NCBI RefSeq assembly: GCF_044239695.1
Contig: NZ_JBIIAW010000005.1
Span: 1 to 57,797 of the forward strand
DNA from: Pseudolysinimonas_A sp044239695
GTDB lineage: Bacteria; Actinomycetota; Actinomycetes; Actinomycetales; Microbacteriaceae
Direction of reading: 5' to 3'
DNA: 57,797 nt
In this document: positions 17,066 through 24,719 of the stretch, piece by piece
Layout of the letters: every line of letters begins with the position of its first letter
How positions within the stretch are numbered: position 1 is the first letter of the stretch
Position numbers and translations under genes: made by a program
Notes under the pieces: generated by a model
Seen by the model: only the letters and a program-made list of their open reading frames with translations
Told to the model about the DNA's origin: nothing
Databases searched by the model: none

Positions 17066-18759
17066 GATGAGGCCTCCGGTGGTGATGCGGGATTCCAGGG
17101 TGCCGACCACGCGGCTCGCGCCCCGCCCCCGACGCGCGGTGCGAGCGAGTACGCACCGGCACGCGACGACGCCCGTTCGGCGAGATTCGACGTTCCACTC
17201 CGCCGGGCGATGGCGGTCGGCGGCCCGACCCCGTCGTCCTCGACGATGACCGACACCCCGTCGTCGTCGGCCGCGATCTCGACGCTCGCGCTGCGGGCCG
17301 CGGCGTGACGTGCGACGTTGGCGAGACTCTCGCGCACGACGGCGACGACGTCGTCGGCGAGCGGCCCGGTCACCATGAGGTCGACCGCCCCCGTGAAGAC
17401 GACCCGGGGCGAGAATCCGAGCGCGGGCGCCGCCTCGGTGGCGATGTCGAGGATCCGGTGCCGGGTGGTCGTGCCGCGGTCGCTGGAGAGGGCGAAGATC
17501 GCGGTGCGGATGTCGGCGATCGCGGCGTCGATCGCCGTGACCTGCTCGATGATCGCGTCCGACTGGTCGGGTGCCGCGGCGGCCAGCACCTGGAGCGAGA
17601 GACCGGCCGCGAAGAGCCGCTGGATGACGTGGTCGTGCAGGTCACGCGCGATCCGGCCGCGCTCGCCGACGAGTTCCAAGCGCTGACGGTCTTCGCGGGC
17701 GCGCCCCAGCTCGATCGCGACCCCGGCCTGCGCCGCGAAGTCCGCCGCCATGTCGAGGTCGCCCGGGATGAACCGACCGCTGCCCGGGTGGCGCGACAGG
17801 GTCAGCACCCCGAGCGCCTGTCCGGCGGCCTTGAGCGGCAGGGCGATCGACGGGCCGAGGGTCGGCTGCCACTCCGTCGGCGCCGTCTCCCACTCGGCGG
17901 AGACGATCGCGTCATCGGCGAGGGCGCGCCCGGCGAGTGTGCCCGACGCGGAGAAGACGCGACCTTCGAGCTTCTCGGCATCCGCGCCGCGCGCGAGGCG
18001 CACGACGAGCGCGCCGTCCTCCTGGGCGGGCACGATGACGCAGACGAGGTCGGCATCGACGACCGAGCCGACCTTGTCGGCGATCACGGCGAGCACATCG
18101 GCCGATCCCGACAACAGCGCCGAGGTCACCTCGGCGAGGGCCGCCGTCCAGCGCTGGCGTCGCGTGCTCTCGTCGAAGAGCCGCGCGTGCTCGATCGCGA
18201 TGCCGGCCGTGGCGGCGAGCGCGGCGACGAGTTCCTCGTCTTCGGCGGTGAACTCGCCGCGGCGGCCGTTGGTGAGGTAGAGGTTGCCGTACACCTCGTC
18301 TCGCACGCGGATCGGCACCCCGAGGAAGGAACCCATGTGCGGGTGGTGCTCGGGGAACCCGGCCGACCGCGGGTCCGACGAGATCAGCGGGATCCGGATG
18401 TTCTCGCCGGTGTCGACGACCGCCCCCAGGAGGCCGTGACCTTCGGGGAGGTGGCCGATGGCACCGGCGTCGGCGTCCGGGATGCCCACATGGATGAATT
18501 GCTCCAACCGACCGTCGGGCGCGACGACGCCGAGCGCCCCGTACTCGGCGTCGACGAGTTCGACCGCCGCCTCGGCGATCCGGCGGAGCACCTGGCCGAG
18601 ATCGAGATTCGCGGTGACGAGCGAATTGGCCCGAACGAGACTGCGCAAGCGGCCCTGGGTGCTCAGCACCTCTTGGGCGCGCTCCATGAGCTCCCCGATC
18701 GTGCGCTCCAGTTCGGAGCGCGGGCCATCGGGGAAGCCGAAGAGTGCGGGATCCGCCAC
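17062..18759 (-). CDS. devS: GAF-domain histidine kinase DevS (DosS)-type
   Basis: 565 residues from GTG with AGGAGG 4 bases upstream. Two GAF domains (about 50-195 and 210-350) precede a HisKA_3 dimerisation helix with RDLHDHVIQR (phospho-His375) and a HATPase with EDDGVG. GAF-A contains GFPEHHPHM (His138-139), the segment that carries the proximal haem histidine of mycobacterial DosS, followed by SFLGVPI. This predicts haem-based sensing of O2, NO or CO. Soluble, no membrane helix. The stop overlaps devR. The frame is open far upstream, but that stretch is the shadow of other genes. Confidence 0.92.
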   Translation of the reverse strand: MADPALFGFPDGPRSELERTIGELMERAQEVLSTQGRLRSLVRANSLVTANLDLGQVLRRIAEAAVELVDAEYGALGVVAPDGRLEQFIHVGIPDADAGAIGHLPEGHGLLGAVVDTGENIRIPLISSDPRSAGFPEHHPHMGSFLGVPIRVRDEVYGNLYLTNGRRGEFTAEDEELVAALAATAGIAIEHARLFDESTRRQRWTAALAEVTSALLSGSADVLAVIADKVGSVVDADLVCVIVPAQEDGALVVRLARGADAEKLEGRVFSASGTLAGRALADDAIVSAEWETAPTEWQPTLGPSIALPLKAAGQALGVLTLSRHPGSGRFIPGDLDMAADFAAQAGVAIELGRAREDRQRLELVGERGRIARDLHDHVIQRLFAAGLSLQVLAAAAPDQSDAIIEQVTAIDAAIADIRTAIFALSSDRGTTTRHRILDIATEAAPALGFSPRVVFTGAVDLMVTGPLADDVVAVVRESLANVARHAAARSASVEIAADDDGVSVIVEDDGVGPPTAIARRSGTSNLAERASSRAGAYSLAPRVGGGARAAWSAPWNPASPPEASS

Positions 18760-18803
18760 AGGTCCTCCTGGTGTGCAGAGTCTAGGCCCGCCGCATGACG
18801 GGC

Positions 18804-18817
18804 GGGACCTTGGGCCC
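18804..18817. promoter_or_regulatory. DevR/DosR-type box 6
   Basis: GGGACCTTGGGCCC, a 14/14 match, in the divergent region 45 bases from the devS start and 57 bases from the Usp start. It would allow autoregulation of devSR together with induction of the stress protein. Confidence 0.75.
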
Positions 18818-18873
18818 TGCCGCCGCCCGGGCGCACCCGGCACGCTGTGTAGCCAGAGAGGAGGAGCGATTCC

Positions 18874-19662
18874 GTGAGCACACGTTCGATCGTCGGTTTC
18901 GACGCCACCGAGCCGAGCTGGGCTGCGCTCGATGTCGCGGTGCGGCGGGGCGACCCGGTGCTGATCGCCCATGTCGCCGATTCCGACGCCGGCCTCATCG
19001 GCCCCGACTATCGCCGAGAGGCCGAGGAGCGGGCGCACGGTCTGCTCGAACGGGCGCTCGCCGAGATCGGTGCGCGCTATCCGGACGCCGAGATCGAGGG
19101 GGTGCTCCTCGAAGGCCCGGTCGCCTGGGCGCTCGCGCGGATCGCGCGGCCCGACGACATCCTGATCATCGGCACGCACAAGACCGGCTTCCTGCACGGC
19201 CGGGTTCTCGGCTCGCGGAGCATCGAGGTCGCCCTGCTCGCACCCTGCGACGTCCTGGTGGTGCCGACGATCGACCTGCGGTTCCGCTCGGGCATCGTCG
19301 CGGGCATCGCCGACGACCCGGGTCTTCACGATGTCGTGGACGCGGCGGCACGCGCTGCCCTGGCGCGGGACGAGGAGTTGCTGTTGCTGCACAGCACCGA
19401 GGACGGGAGTCCGGAGTCGAACCGCGAGCTCGTCGCGCGCGCGAACTCGATCGCCCGCGAGGTCGCCCCGCGGCTCGTCATCCGAACCCGCGCCTCGAAT
19501 CGGCACACGGCCGAACTGCTGCTCGACGCCGCCCGCGACCGCGCCCTCCTCGTGGTCGGCGTCGGCTCGGGGGATCGCTCGCGGTCGCCGATCGGGTCGG
19601 TGCTGCACGACCTCCTGCTCAACATCACCGCGCCGACGCTGGTGACCCGGCCGGCCGCCTGA
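18874..19662 (+). CDS. Universal stress protein, divergent two-domain type
   Basis: 262 residues. GTG start behind a GA-rich Shine-Dalgarno (GAGAGGAGGAG). The first Usp domain holds IIGTHKTGFLHGRVLGSRS (about 99-117), a usable nucleotide-binding signature; the second, about 135-260, is degenerate (VVGVGSGDRS). Divergent from devS with a shared DosR-type box. Likely an ATP-binding cytoplasmic protein induced during oxygen limitation; no specific reaction can be assigned. Confidence 0.87.
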   Translation: MSTRSIVGFDATEPSWAALDVAVRRGDPVLIAHVADSDAGLIGPDYRREAEERAHGLLERALAEIGARYPDAEIEGVLLEGPVAWALARIARPDDILIIGTHKTGFLHGRVLGSRSIEVALLAPCDVLVVPTIDLRFRSGIVAGIADDPGLHDVVDAAARAALARDEELLLLHSTEDGSPESNRELVARANSIAREVAPRLVIRTRASNRHTAELLLDAARDRALLVVGVGSGDRSRSPIGSVLHDLLLNITAPTLVTRPAA

Positions 19663-19670
19663 GGTCGGGC

Positions 19671-20558
19671 TCAGACCGACCCGGCTTCGACGACGAGTTC
19701 GTCGCGCACGAAGTGCACGCCGGGCGTGAGGCGGGTCGCGTGGTGGACCGCGCGGCGGGCGGCCTGGGTCGGAACGACGCCGGCGAGCCTCACGGTGTGG
19801 GCCTCGACCTCGACCTCGACAGGTCTGGGCAGCGCCAGCTTCGCGACGCGTTCTCGCACCGCGTCCGCGACCGCCTCGTCCTCCAGAGCCCAGGCGTCGT
19901 CGAGGACGCATGCGGTCGCGTCCCGCACGCCGCGCACCCCGGCGACGCCGAGGGCGATCTGGCGGGCCGCCAGCCGTTCGGAGAAGCTGCCGGTCTCGCC
20001 GCTCAAGGTCACCATCCCGTCGACGACCTCCACGTGGATGTCGTACGCGTCGAGGCGCGGACTGCGGTCCAGGTGCTCCCGCACGGCGGCGACCAGGTCG
20101 GGGTCGCCCACGGTGGTCGGAGCCGGCGCCGGCTGGTCGGAGCGGAACCGGCGCCCGGTGAGGCGAGTCGGGGTGATGCGCACGAAGTTGTTCATCGTGC
20201 GAGGCGGTTCGGGCCGGAAGGCGAGGATGCCCGACGCCTCGATCTCGTCGTCGGCGTCGAGCCGGCGGGCCCGGCCGCGCACGACGACGCTCCAGCGGAA
20301 GGGCGGGTTCGTCCCATCGGCCTCGAAGGCGACGTCGGCACCGCCGTCGACGGACTCGAGCTTCGTCCCCGGGGCGGAGCGGAACACGATGGTCTCCCCG
20401 TCGAGGAGGAAGTTGACGGGGTAGATGTCGATCCCGTCGGGCGCGACCAGCGCGAGCCGCCCGACGTCGGTGGTGGCGAGTTCCTGCCAGCACTCGCTCT
20501 CCGACAGCTTCTGCAGGGGCGAGCCGGTCAGCATCCGATTCTCGGTCGAGGTCGTCAT
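19671..20558 (-). CDS. PPOX-like split-barrel protein fused to two BON domains
   Basis: 295 residues. The N-terminal 130 residues are an FMN/F420-type split barrel (VGRLALVAPDGIDIYPVNFL). Two BON domains follow: about 150-220, with DIHVEVVDGMVTLSGETGS, and about 222-293, with VEAHTVRLAGVVPT. BON modules usually bind phospholipid or act in envelope proteins, yet no signal peptide is present, so this is a cytoplasmic fusion. The ATG chosen gives the shortest full barrel; the longer open frame upstream crosses the regulatory palindrome and is not coding. Divergent from a Usp gene with paired DosR-type boxes between. Confidence 0.85.
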   Translation of the reverse strand: MTTSTENRMLTGSPLQKLSESECWQELATTDVGRLALVAPDGIDIYPVNFLLDGETIVFRSAPGTKLESVDGGADVAFEADGTNPPFRWSVVVRGRARRLDADDEIEASGILAFRPEPPRTMNNFVRITPTRLTGRRFRSDQPAPAPTTVGDPDLVAAVREHLDRSPRLDAYDIHVEVVDGMVTLSGETGSFSERLAARQIALGVAGVRGVRDATACVLDDAWALEDEAVADAVRERVAKLALPRPVEVEVEAHTVRLAGVVPTQAARRAVHHATRLTPGVHFVRDELVVEAGSV

Positions 20559-20588
20559 CGTTCCAGTCCAGCGCCCAGGAACGCCCGA

Positions 20589-20640
20589 GGGCAGGGCCGA
20601 AGGTCCCACCCTCGGGCCCGAGGGACCTTCGGCCCTGCCC
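20589..20640. promoter_or_regulatory. DevR/DosR-type boxes 7 and 8 inside a large nested palindrome
   Basis: Two full-match boxes, one per strand (20594-20607 minus, 20622-20635 plus), form perfect 19-base arms (20589-20607, 20622-20640) around a 14-base centre. The centre overlaps another perfect 16-base palindrome, CCCTCGGGCCCGAGGG (20609-20624). The region separates the divergent PPOX-BON and Usp genes and probably drives both. Confidence 0.8.
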
Positions 20641-20670
20641 GCTCTCAGGCTCAGCGGCGAGGCTCGCGTC

Positions 20671-21519
20671 ATGGTCGGGACTCTGGACATCACCGTCGGC
20701 GTCGACGCGGAGGGCGCGAGCCGCCTCGCCGTCGACTGGGCGATCCGGCAGGCGATGAGCCGGCCGGTGCGCCTCACCCTGCTCACGGCCTTCGACCTGA
20801 TCCTGGTGTCGCCGCTCGACGAGGAGGAGCACCTCGAGCGCGAGCGGGCACGTGTTCTCGCGGCCGCCCCGGGCACACCGGTCGAGACGCTCGTGGCCGA
20901 GGGGTCGATCACCGAGATCCTCTCCCGGTATGAGAAGGATGCCGACCTCCTGGTGATCGGGTCGCACCGCACGCGGCACTACCGCTCGGTGCTCTCCGGC
21001 GACCTGCCGGCGCGGGTCGTCCGCGACGCGACGTGTCCGGTCGTCGTCGTGCCCGACGACTGGACACCGCGGGACGGCGCCGTCCTGGTGGGTCTGGAGG
21101 ACGATGCGAGCAGCGACGCGGCGCTGCTCTCCGCCGCCCGGTTCGCCGCCGAGTCGGGGAGCGAGCTGCGCATCCTGCACGCGTGGATGCGCCCCGATCC
21201 GCCCAGCGACCCGGTGAACTTCTACGTCAAGGTCCCGAAGGAGCTCCAGGACGCGCATCGCCGTCACCTGGATGTGGCGGTGCGGGGGGTGCAGGAGCGG
21301 TTCCCCGAGCTCACCATCCGCGCGGATCTCTACGAGGGGAGCGTGGTGAACGGTCTCATGGCCGTGGCCGAGTCGGCGGAACTCGTCGTCATCGGATCGC
21401 ACCGGCGCGGCGCCGTCGCCGGATTCCTGCTCGGGTCGGTCGGTCGGGAGTTGCTGCACCACTGCTCGGCCCCGCTGTGCGTCGTGCCGTCCGACGGGGA
21501 TCTCACCCTCGAGGATTGA
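20671..21519 (+). CDS. Universal stress protein, tandem Usp domains
   Basis: 282 residues with two Usp domains (about 6-126 and 134-276). Both carry the ATP-type signature: VIGSHRTRHYRSVLSGDLP and VIGSHRRGAVAGFLLGSVG. The ATG was chosen because it follows the palindrome and begins directly at the first Usp strand; in-frame codons upstream lie within the regulatory DNA. Third Usp gene of the DosR block. Its stop is only about 30 bases from the ars start codon, and the ars promoter begins inside its last codons. Confidence 0.9.
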   Translation: MVGTLDITVGVDAEGASRLAVDWAIRQAMSRPVRLTLLTAFDLILVSPLDEEEHLERERARVLAAAPGTPVETLVAEGSITEILSRYEKDADLLVIGSHRTRHYRSVLSGDLPARVVRDATCPVVVVPDDWTPRDGAVLVGLEDDASSDAALLSAARFAAESGSELRILHAWMRPDPPSDPVNFYVKVPKELQDAHRRHLDVAVRGVQERFPELTIRADLYEGSVVNGLMAVAESAELVVIGSHRRGAVAGFLLGSVGRELLHHCSAPLCVVPSDGDLTLED

Positions 21520-21552
21520 CATCCTGATTTGCCTCAGTCATTATTGAGGCAA
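21516..21552 (+). promoter_or_regulatory. ars promoter with ArsR operator, leaderless arrangement
   Basis: TTGACA (21516-21521), 17 bases, then CATTAT (21539-21544). Transcription should start at or within a base or two of the ATG at 21552. An inverted repeat, TTGCCTCA (21529-21536) and TGAGGCAA (21545-21552), spans the -10 and the start codon and is a good ArsR site. No Shine-Dalgarno at a usable distance is present. Confidence 0.72.
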
Positions 21553-22223
21553 TGAGTACTGAGCGGAATTCCCTCGATCGTCGCGCGGCCCGGCACGCCG
21601 CCCTCGGCGACCCCGCGCGCCTGCAGATCGTCGACCGGCTGAGCCTCGGCGACCTCTCGCCGACCGAACTGCAGCAGACGCTCGGCCTCACCTCGAACCT
21701 CCTCGCCCACCACCTCAAGGTGCTCGAGGGCGAAGGGATGATCGAGCGTCACCGCTCCGAGGGCGACGGTCGGCGCACCTACATCCACCTCGCGCCGCAC
21801 GCGCTCGACGGGCTCGTCCCCGGCGCCACCGCCACGGCCCGCCGCGTCGTGTTCGTCTGCTCGGCGAACTCGGCGCGCTCGCAGCTCGCCGCCGCCCTCT
21901 GGCGGCTCGCGAGCGACATCCCCACCGCATCCGCCGGCACCCACCCCGCCGACCGGGTCGCGGCCGGCGCTCTCGCCGCGGCCGACCGCCACGGCATCCC
22001 GATGCTCGAGGCCGCACCCCGCGCCCTCGACGACGTTCTCGCCGACGGCGACTTCGTCATCACCGTGTGCGACAACGCGCACGAGGAACTCGCCTCCCGT
22101 CCGGCGCTGCACTGGTCGATCCCCGACCCGGTGCGCTCCGGCACCGACTCCGCCTTCGAGGCGGCCGTCGCCGACCTGACCCGCCGCGTGGGCGACCTCG
22201 CCCCGCGACTCACCGCCGTCTGA
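21552..22223 (+). CDS. ArsR repressor fused to an arsenate-reductase (LMW-phosphatase) domain
   Basis: 223 residues. Residues 1-85 are an ArsR winged helix with recognition helix SNLLAHHLKVL; residues 97-220 are a low-molecular-weight-phosphatase fold with the catalytic loop C-SANSA-R (Cys103, Arg109). No CxC-type metal site is visible in the first domain, so As(III) sensing may use other cysteines (there are few) or the second domain. Such fusions occur in actinobacterial ars operons. It probably represses its own promoter through the overlapping inverted repeat; whether the fused domain still reduces arsenate is open. It starts a three-gene operon. Confidence 0.88.
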   Translation: MSTERNSLDRRAARHAALGDPARLQIVDRLSLGDLSPTELQQTLGLTSNLLAHHLKVLEGEGMIERHRSEGDGRRTYIHLAPHALDGLVPGATATARRVVFVCSANSARSQLAAALWRLASDIPTASAGTHPADRVAAGALAAADRHGIPMLEAAPRALDDVLADGDFVITVCDNAHEELASRPALHWSIPDPVRSGTDSAFEAAVADLTRRVGDLAPRLTAV

Positions 22224-22230
22224 AAGGACG

Positions 22231-22896
22231 ATGATGTCCGACTACATCCGCACCGCCGTTCCGCTCGACCAGGAGTACGCCCTGTCCGTCGCCGCGACGC
22301 GTCTCGCCCGCGACTTCGAGGGCGTCTACGGCGTCGAGACGATCGAGCGCTTCCTGTACACCTCGTACGACCAGTTCGCCGGCCGCGCGACGGTGCTGAA
22401 CTACCTGCCGCTGCTCGCCGAGCGCTTCGCGAAGCAGCGCCTCGGGGCGCTCGCCCGCGTCGAGGGGAAGTCGAACGACGGCACCCCGGCGGTGCTGTTC
22501 CTCTGCGTGCACAACGCCGGGCGGTCGCAGATGGCGCTCGGCTTCTTCCAGCACTACGCCGGTGACGGGGCGGTCGGCTGGTCCGGCGGCTCCGAGCCCG
22601 GCGACGAGGTCAACCGCGCCGCGATCGAGGCGATGCGCGAACGCGGGATCGACATCTCGGCCGAGTATCCGAAGCCGTGGACCGACGAGGTCGTGCGCGC
22701 CGCGGACGTCGTGATCACCATGGGGTGTGGTGATGCGTGCCCGGTGTTTCCCGGCAAGCGGTACGAAGAGTGGGTGCTCGACGACCCGGCCGGCTGGGAT
22801 GTCCCCGGCATCCGCCCCGTGCGCGACGAGATCGAACGGCGCGTGCTGACCCTGCTCGACGAGCTGGGCGTTCCCACCAGAGAGAGAAACGAATGA
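22231..22896 (+). CDS. arsC: Arsenate reductase with N-terminal three-helix-bundle domain
   Basis: 221 residues. The first 80 residues are helical (ALSVAATRLARDFEGVYGVE), matching the three-helix-bundle domain found ahead of some actinobacterial ArsC proteins. The rest is an LMW-phosphatase-type reductase with the loop C-VHNAG-R (Cys92, Arg98) and downstream TMGCGDACP, carrying further cysteines. Established mechanism in corynebacteria: arsenate is attached to mycothiol and released as As(III). Two adjacent ATG codons are possible; AAAGGA lies just upstream. The stop overlaps the next gene (ATGA). Confidence 0.88.
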   Translation: MMSDYIRTAVPLDQEYALSVAATRLARDFEGVYGVETIERFLYTSYDQFAGRATVLNYLPLLAERFAKQRLGALARVEGKSNDGTPAVLFLCVHNAGRSQMALGFFQHYAGDGAVGWSGGSEPGDEVNRAAIEAMRERGIDISAEYPKPWTDEVVRAADVVITMGCGDACPVFPGKRYEEWVLDDPAGWDVPGIRPVRDEIERRVLTLLDELGVPTRERNE

Positions 22897-23303
22897 CCGA
22901 GAAGCCCACCATCCTTTTCGTCTGCATCCACAACGCGGGACGCTCGCAGATGGCCGCCGGATACGCCCGCGCGCTGTCCGGCGGTGCCGTCGAGGTGCTC
23001 TCCGGCGGATCCGAACCCGGCGACCAGATCAACCCGATGGCCGTCGCCGCGATGGCCGAAGAGGGCATCGACATCTCGCAGGCCGTGCCGACGCTGATGA
23101 CCACCGAGCAGGTGCGCGAGTCGGATGCCGTGATCACCATGGGATGCGGCGACGTCTGCCCGATCTTCCCCGGCAAGCGGTACGAGGACTGGGAGCTCAC
23201 CGACCCGAAGGGCAAGCCGCTCGAGGAGGTGCGCGTCATCCGCGACGACATCAAGCAGCGCGTGCAGGGTCTGCTCGCCGAACTCGGCGTCCAGGCCGCC
23301 TGA
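22893..23303 (+). CDS. arsC: Arsenate reductase (mycothiol-linked, LMW-phosphatase fold)
   Basis: 136 residues, the compact single-domain form: C-IHNAG-R loop (Cys11, Arg17) and TMGCGDVCP (second cysteine pair). It is paralogous to the C-terminal part of the preceding gene and translationally coupled to it by ATGA. No arsenite exporter (ArsB/Acr3) is present in the window, so efflux must be encoded elsewhere or use the aquaporin. Last gene of the operon. Confidence 0.9.
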   Translation: MTEKPTILFVCIHNAGRSQMAAGYARALSGGAVEVLSGGSEPGDQINPMAVAAMAEEGIDISQAVPTLMTTEQVRESDAVITMGCGDVCPIFPGKRYEDWELTDPKGKPLEEVRVIRDDIKQRVQGLLAELGVQAA

Positions 23304-23305
23304 GT

Positions 23306-23404
23306 CCCGGGCCGGCCCGGGTAAGCTTCAGGTGGAGTGTCGGGAAGCCTGGTCGACGGCCGCGTCGGCGACCCGCCGCGTGAAACCGATCGAAACGGAA
23401 CGCG
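23306..23404 (+). ncRNA. Structured leader RNA of nhaA, candidate ion-sensing riboswitch
   Basis: The 99 bases between arsC and nhaA begin with a perfect palindrome CCCGGGCCGGCCCGGG (23306-23321). Then come CGGGT (23318-23322) that can pair with ACCCG (23371-23375), GCTTC (23325-23329) with GAAGC (23344-23348), CAGG (23329-23332) with CCTG (23348-23351), and a hairpin CGACG-GCCG-CGTCG (23354-23367). The second and third pairings cross, as in a pseudoknot. The position directly before nhaA recalls the nhaA-I class, reported to sense Li+ ions; I cannot run a covariance search, so the class is a suggestion. Confidence 0.5.
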
Positions 23405-24709
23405 ATGACCGTCACCCCTCCCACCCGCCGGATGCGCCTGCGCACCTGGGTGACCGCCGAGACCACCGGCGGCTTCCTCCTTCTCGGCGCCGCCGCCGTC
23501 GCCCTGATCTGGGCGAACTCCCCCTGGCGCGAGGCGTACCGAGCTCTGGCCGAGTTCCGCATCGGCCCCGAGGCGCTGCACCTCGACCTGACCCTGGCGA
23601 CGTGGGCAGCTGACGGCCTGCTCGCGATCTTCTTCTTCGTGGTGGGGGTCGAGCTCAAGCACGAGCTGGTCGCCGGCAGCCTGCGTCGCCCGAAGGAGGC
23701 CGCCGTTCCGGTGCTCGCCGCCATCGGCGGGATGATCGTGCCGGCCGCGCTCTACCTGGTCGTCGTCATCGGGTTCGGCGACCGCGAGGCGGTGCACGGC
23801 TGGGCGATCCCCACCGCGACCGACATCGCGTTCGCCCTCGCCGTGCTCGCGATCTTCGGGCGCGGCCTTCCGCGCGCGCTCCGCACCTTCCTGCTGACCC
23901 TCGCGGTCGTCGACGACCTGCTGGCGATCATCGTCATCGCGCTGTTCTACACGTCGGGCGTCGACCTGCTGATGCTCGGCGCCTCGGTGGTCGCGGTCGC
24001 AGTCTTTGCGGTGCTCACCCGGATGCGGCACCCCCGCTGGTGGCTGCTCATCCCGGTGGCGCTCGTCGCCTGGGGCTTCATGCACGAGTCCGGCGTGCAC
24101 GCGACCATCGCCGGAGTTCTGCTCGGCCTCAGCGTGCCCGCGCGCCTCGTCCACGGCGAGACCGAATCGCGCACCCACCGCTTCGACGACCGCGTGCGCC
24201 CGTTCTCGTCGGGGATCGCGTTGCCGCTGTTCGCCTTCTTCTCGGCCGGCGTCTCCCTCGTCGACGGGGACGGGCCGTTGGCGGTTCTCGGTCAGCCGGT
24301 CGTGCTCGCGATCACGCTCGGCCTCGTCGTCGGCAAGCTCGTCGGCGTGCTCGGCGTGACGGCCCTCGTCACCCGGCTGAGTCCGCTCCGGCTGCCCGAC
24401 ACGATCGGCCTCCGCGACCTGCTGCCGGTCGGATTCCTCACCGGAATCGGATTCACGGTGTCGCTGCTCATCGCGGAACTCTCGTTCCCCGACTCGGTGC
24501 ACACCGCAGGGGCGAAGGTCGCGATCCTCGTGGCGACCCTGCTGGCCGCGGTGCTCGCCGCCGGCACGCTGCGCTGGGACGCCCGGCGGGCTCGCAAGCG
24601 CGACATGAACGAGGACGGCGTGGAAGACACCGACACCGGGACGATCGGCGAGGTGACGCCGTCCGGCGAGACACCGGGACCCCTGTCGGGAACCGCCCCG
24701 GAGCGTTGA
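23405..24709 (+). CDS. nhaA: Na+/H+ antiporter NhaA
   Basis: 434 residues, about 12 helices. The ion-binding residues are visible: ATDIAFALAVLAI (Asp140, equivalent to E. coli Asp133) and VVDDLLAI (Asp170-171, equivalent to Asp163-164). It exports Na+ or Li+ in exchange for protons at alkaline pH. The last 40 residues are a hydrophilic acidic tail not needed for transport. A structured leader precedes it, so regulation is probably at the RNA level. It is not coupled to the ars genes. Confidence 0.95.
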   Translation: MTVTPPTRRMRLRTWVTAETTGGFLLLGAAAVALIWANSPWREAYRALAEFRIGPEALHLDLTLATWAADGLLAIFFFVVGVELKHELVAGSLRRPKEAAVPVLAAIGGMIVPAALYLVVVIGFGDREAVHGWAIPTATDIAFALAVLAIFGRGLPRALRTFLLTLAVVDDLLAIIVIALFYTSGVDLLMLGASVVAVAVFAVLTRMRHPRWWLLIPVALVAWGFMHESGVHATIAGVLLGLSVPARLVHGETESRTHRFDDRVRPFSSGIALPLFAFFSAGVSLVDGDGPLAVLGQPVVLAITLGLVVGKLVGVLGVTALVTRLSPLRLPDTIGLRDLLPVGFLTGIGFTVSLLIAELSFPDSVHTAGAKVAILVATLLAAVLAAGTLRWDARRARKRDMNEDGVEDTDTGTIGEVTPSGETPGPLSGTAPER

Positions 24710-24719
24710 CCGGCGAGCG

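Noticed and set aside
18760..21522. Very long minus-strand open frame in phase with devS
   Set aside because: High-GC shadow coding: it crosses three well-supported genes and the DosR-type palindromes. The devS start is fixed by AGGAGG-GTG at 18759.
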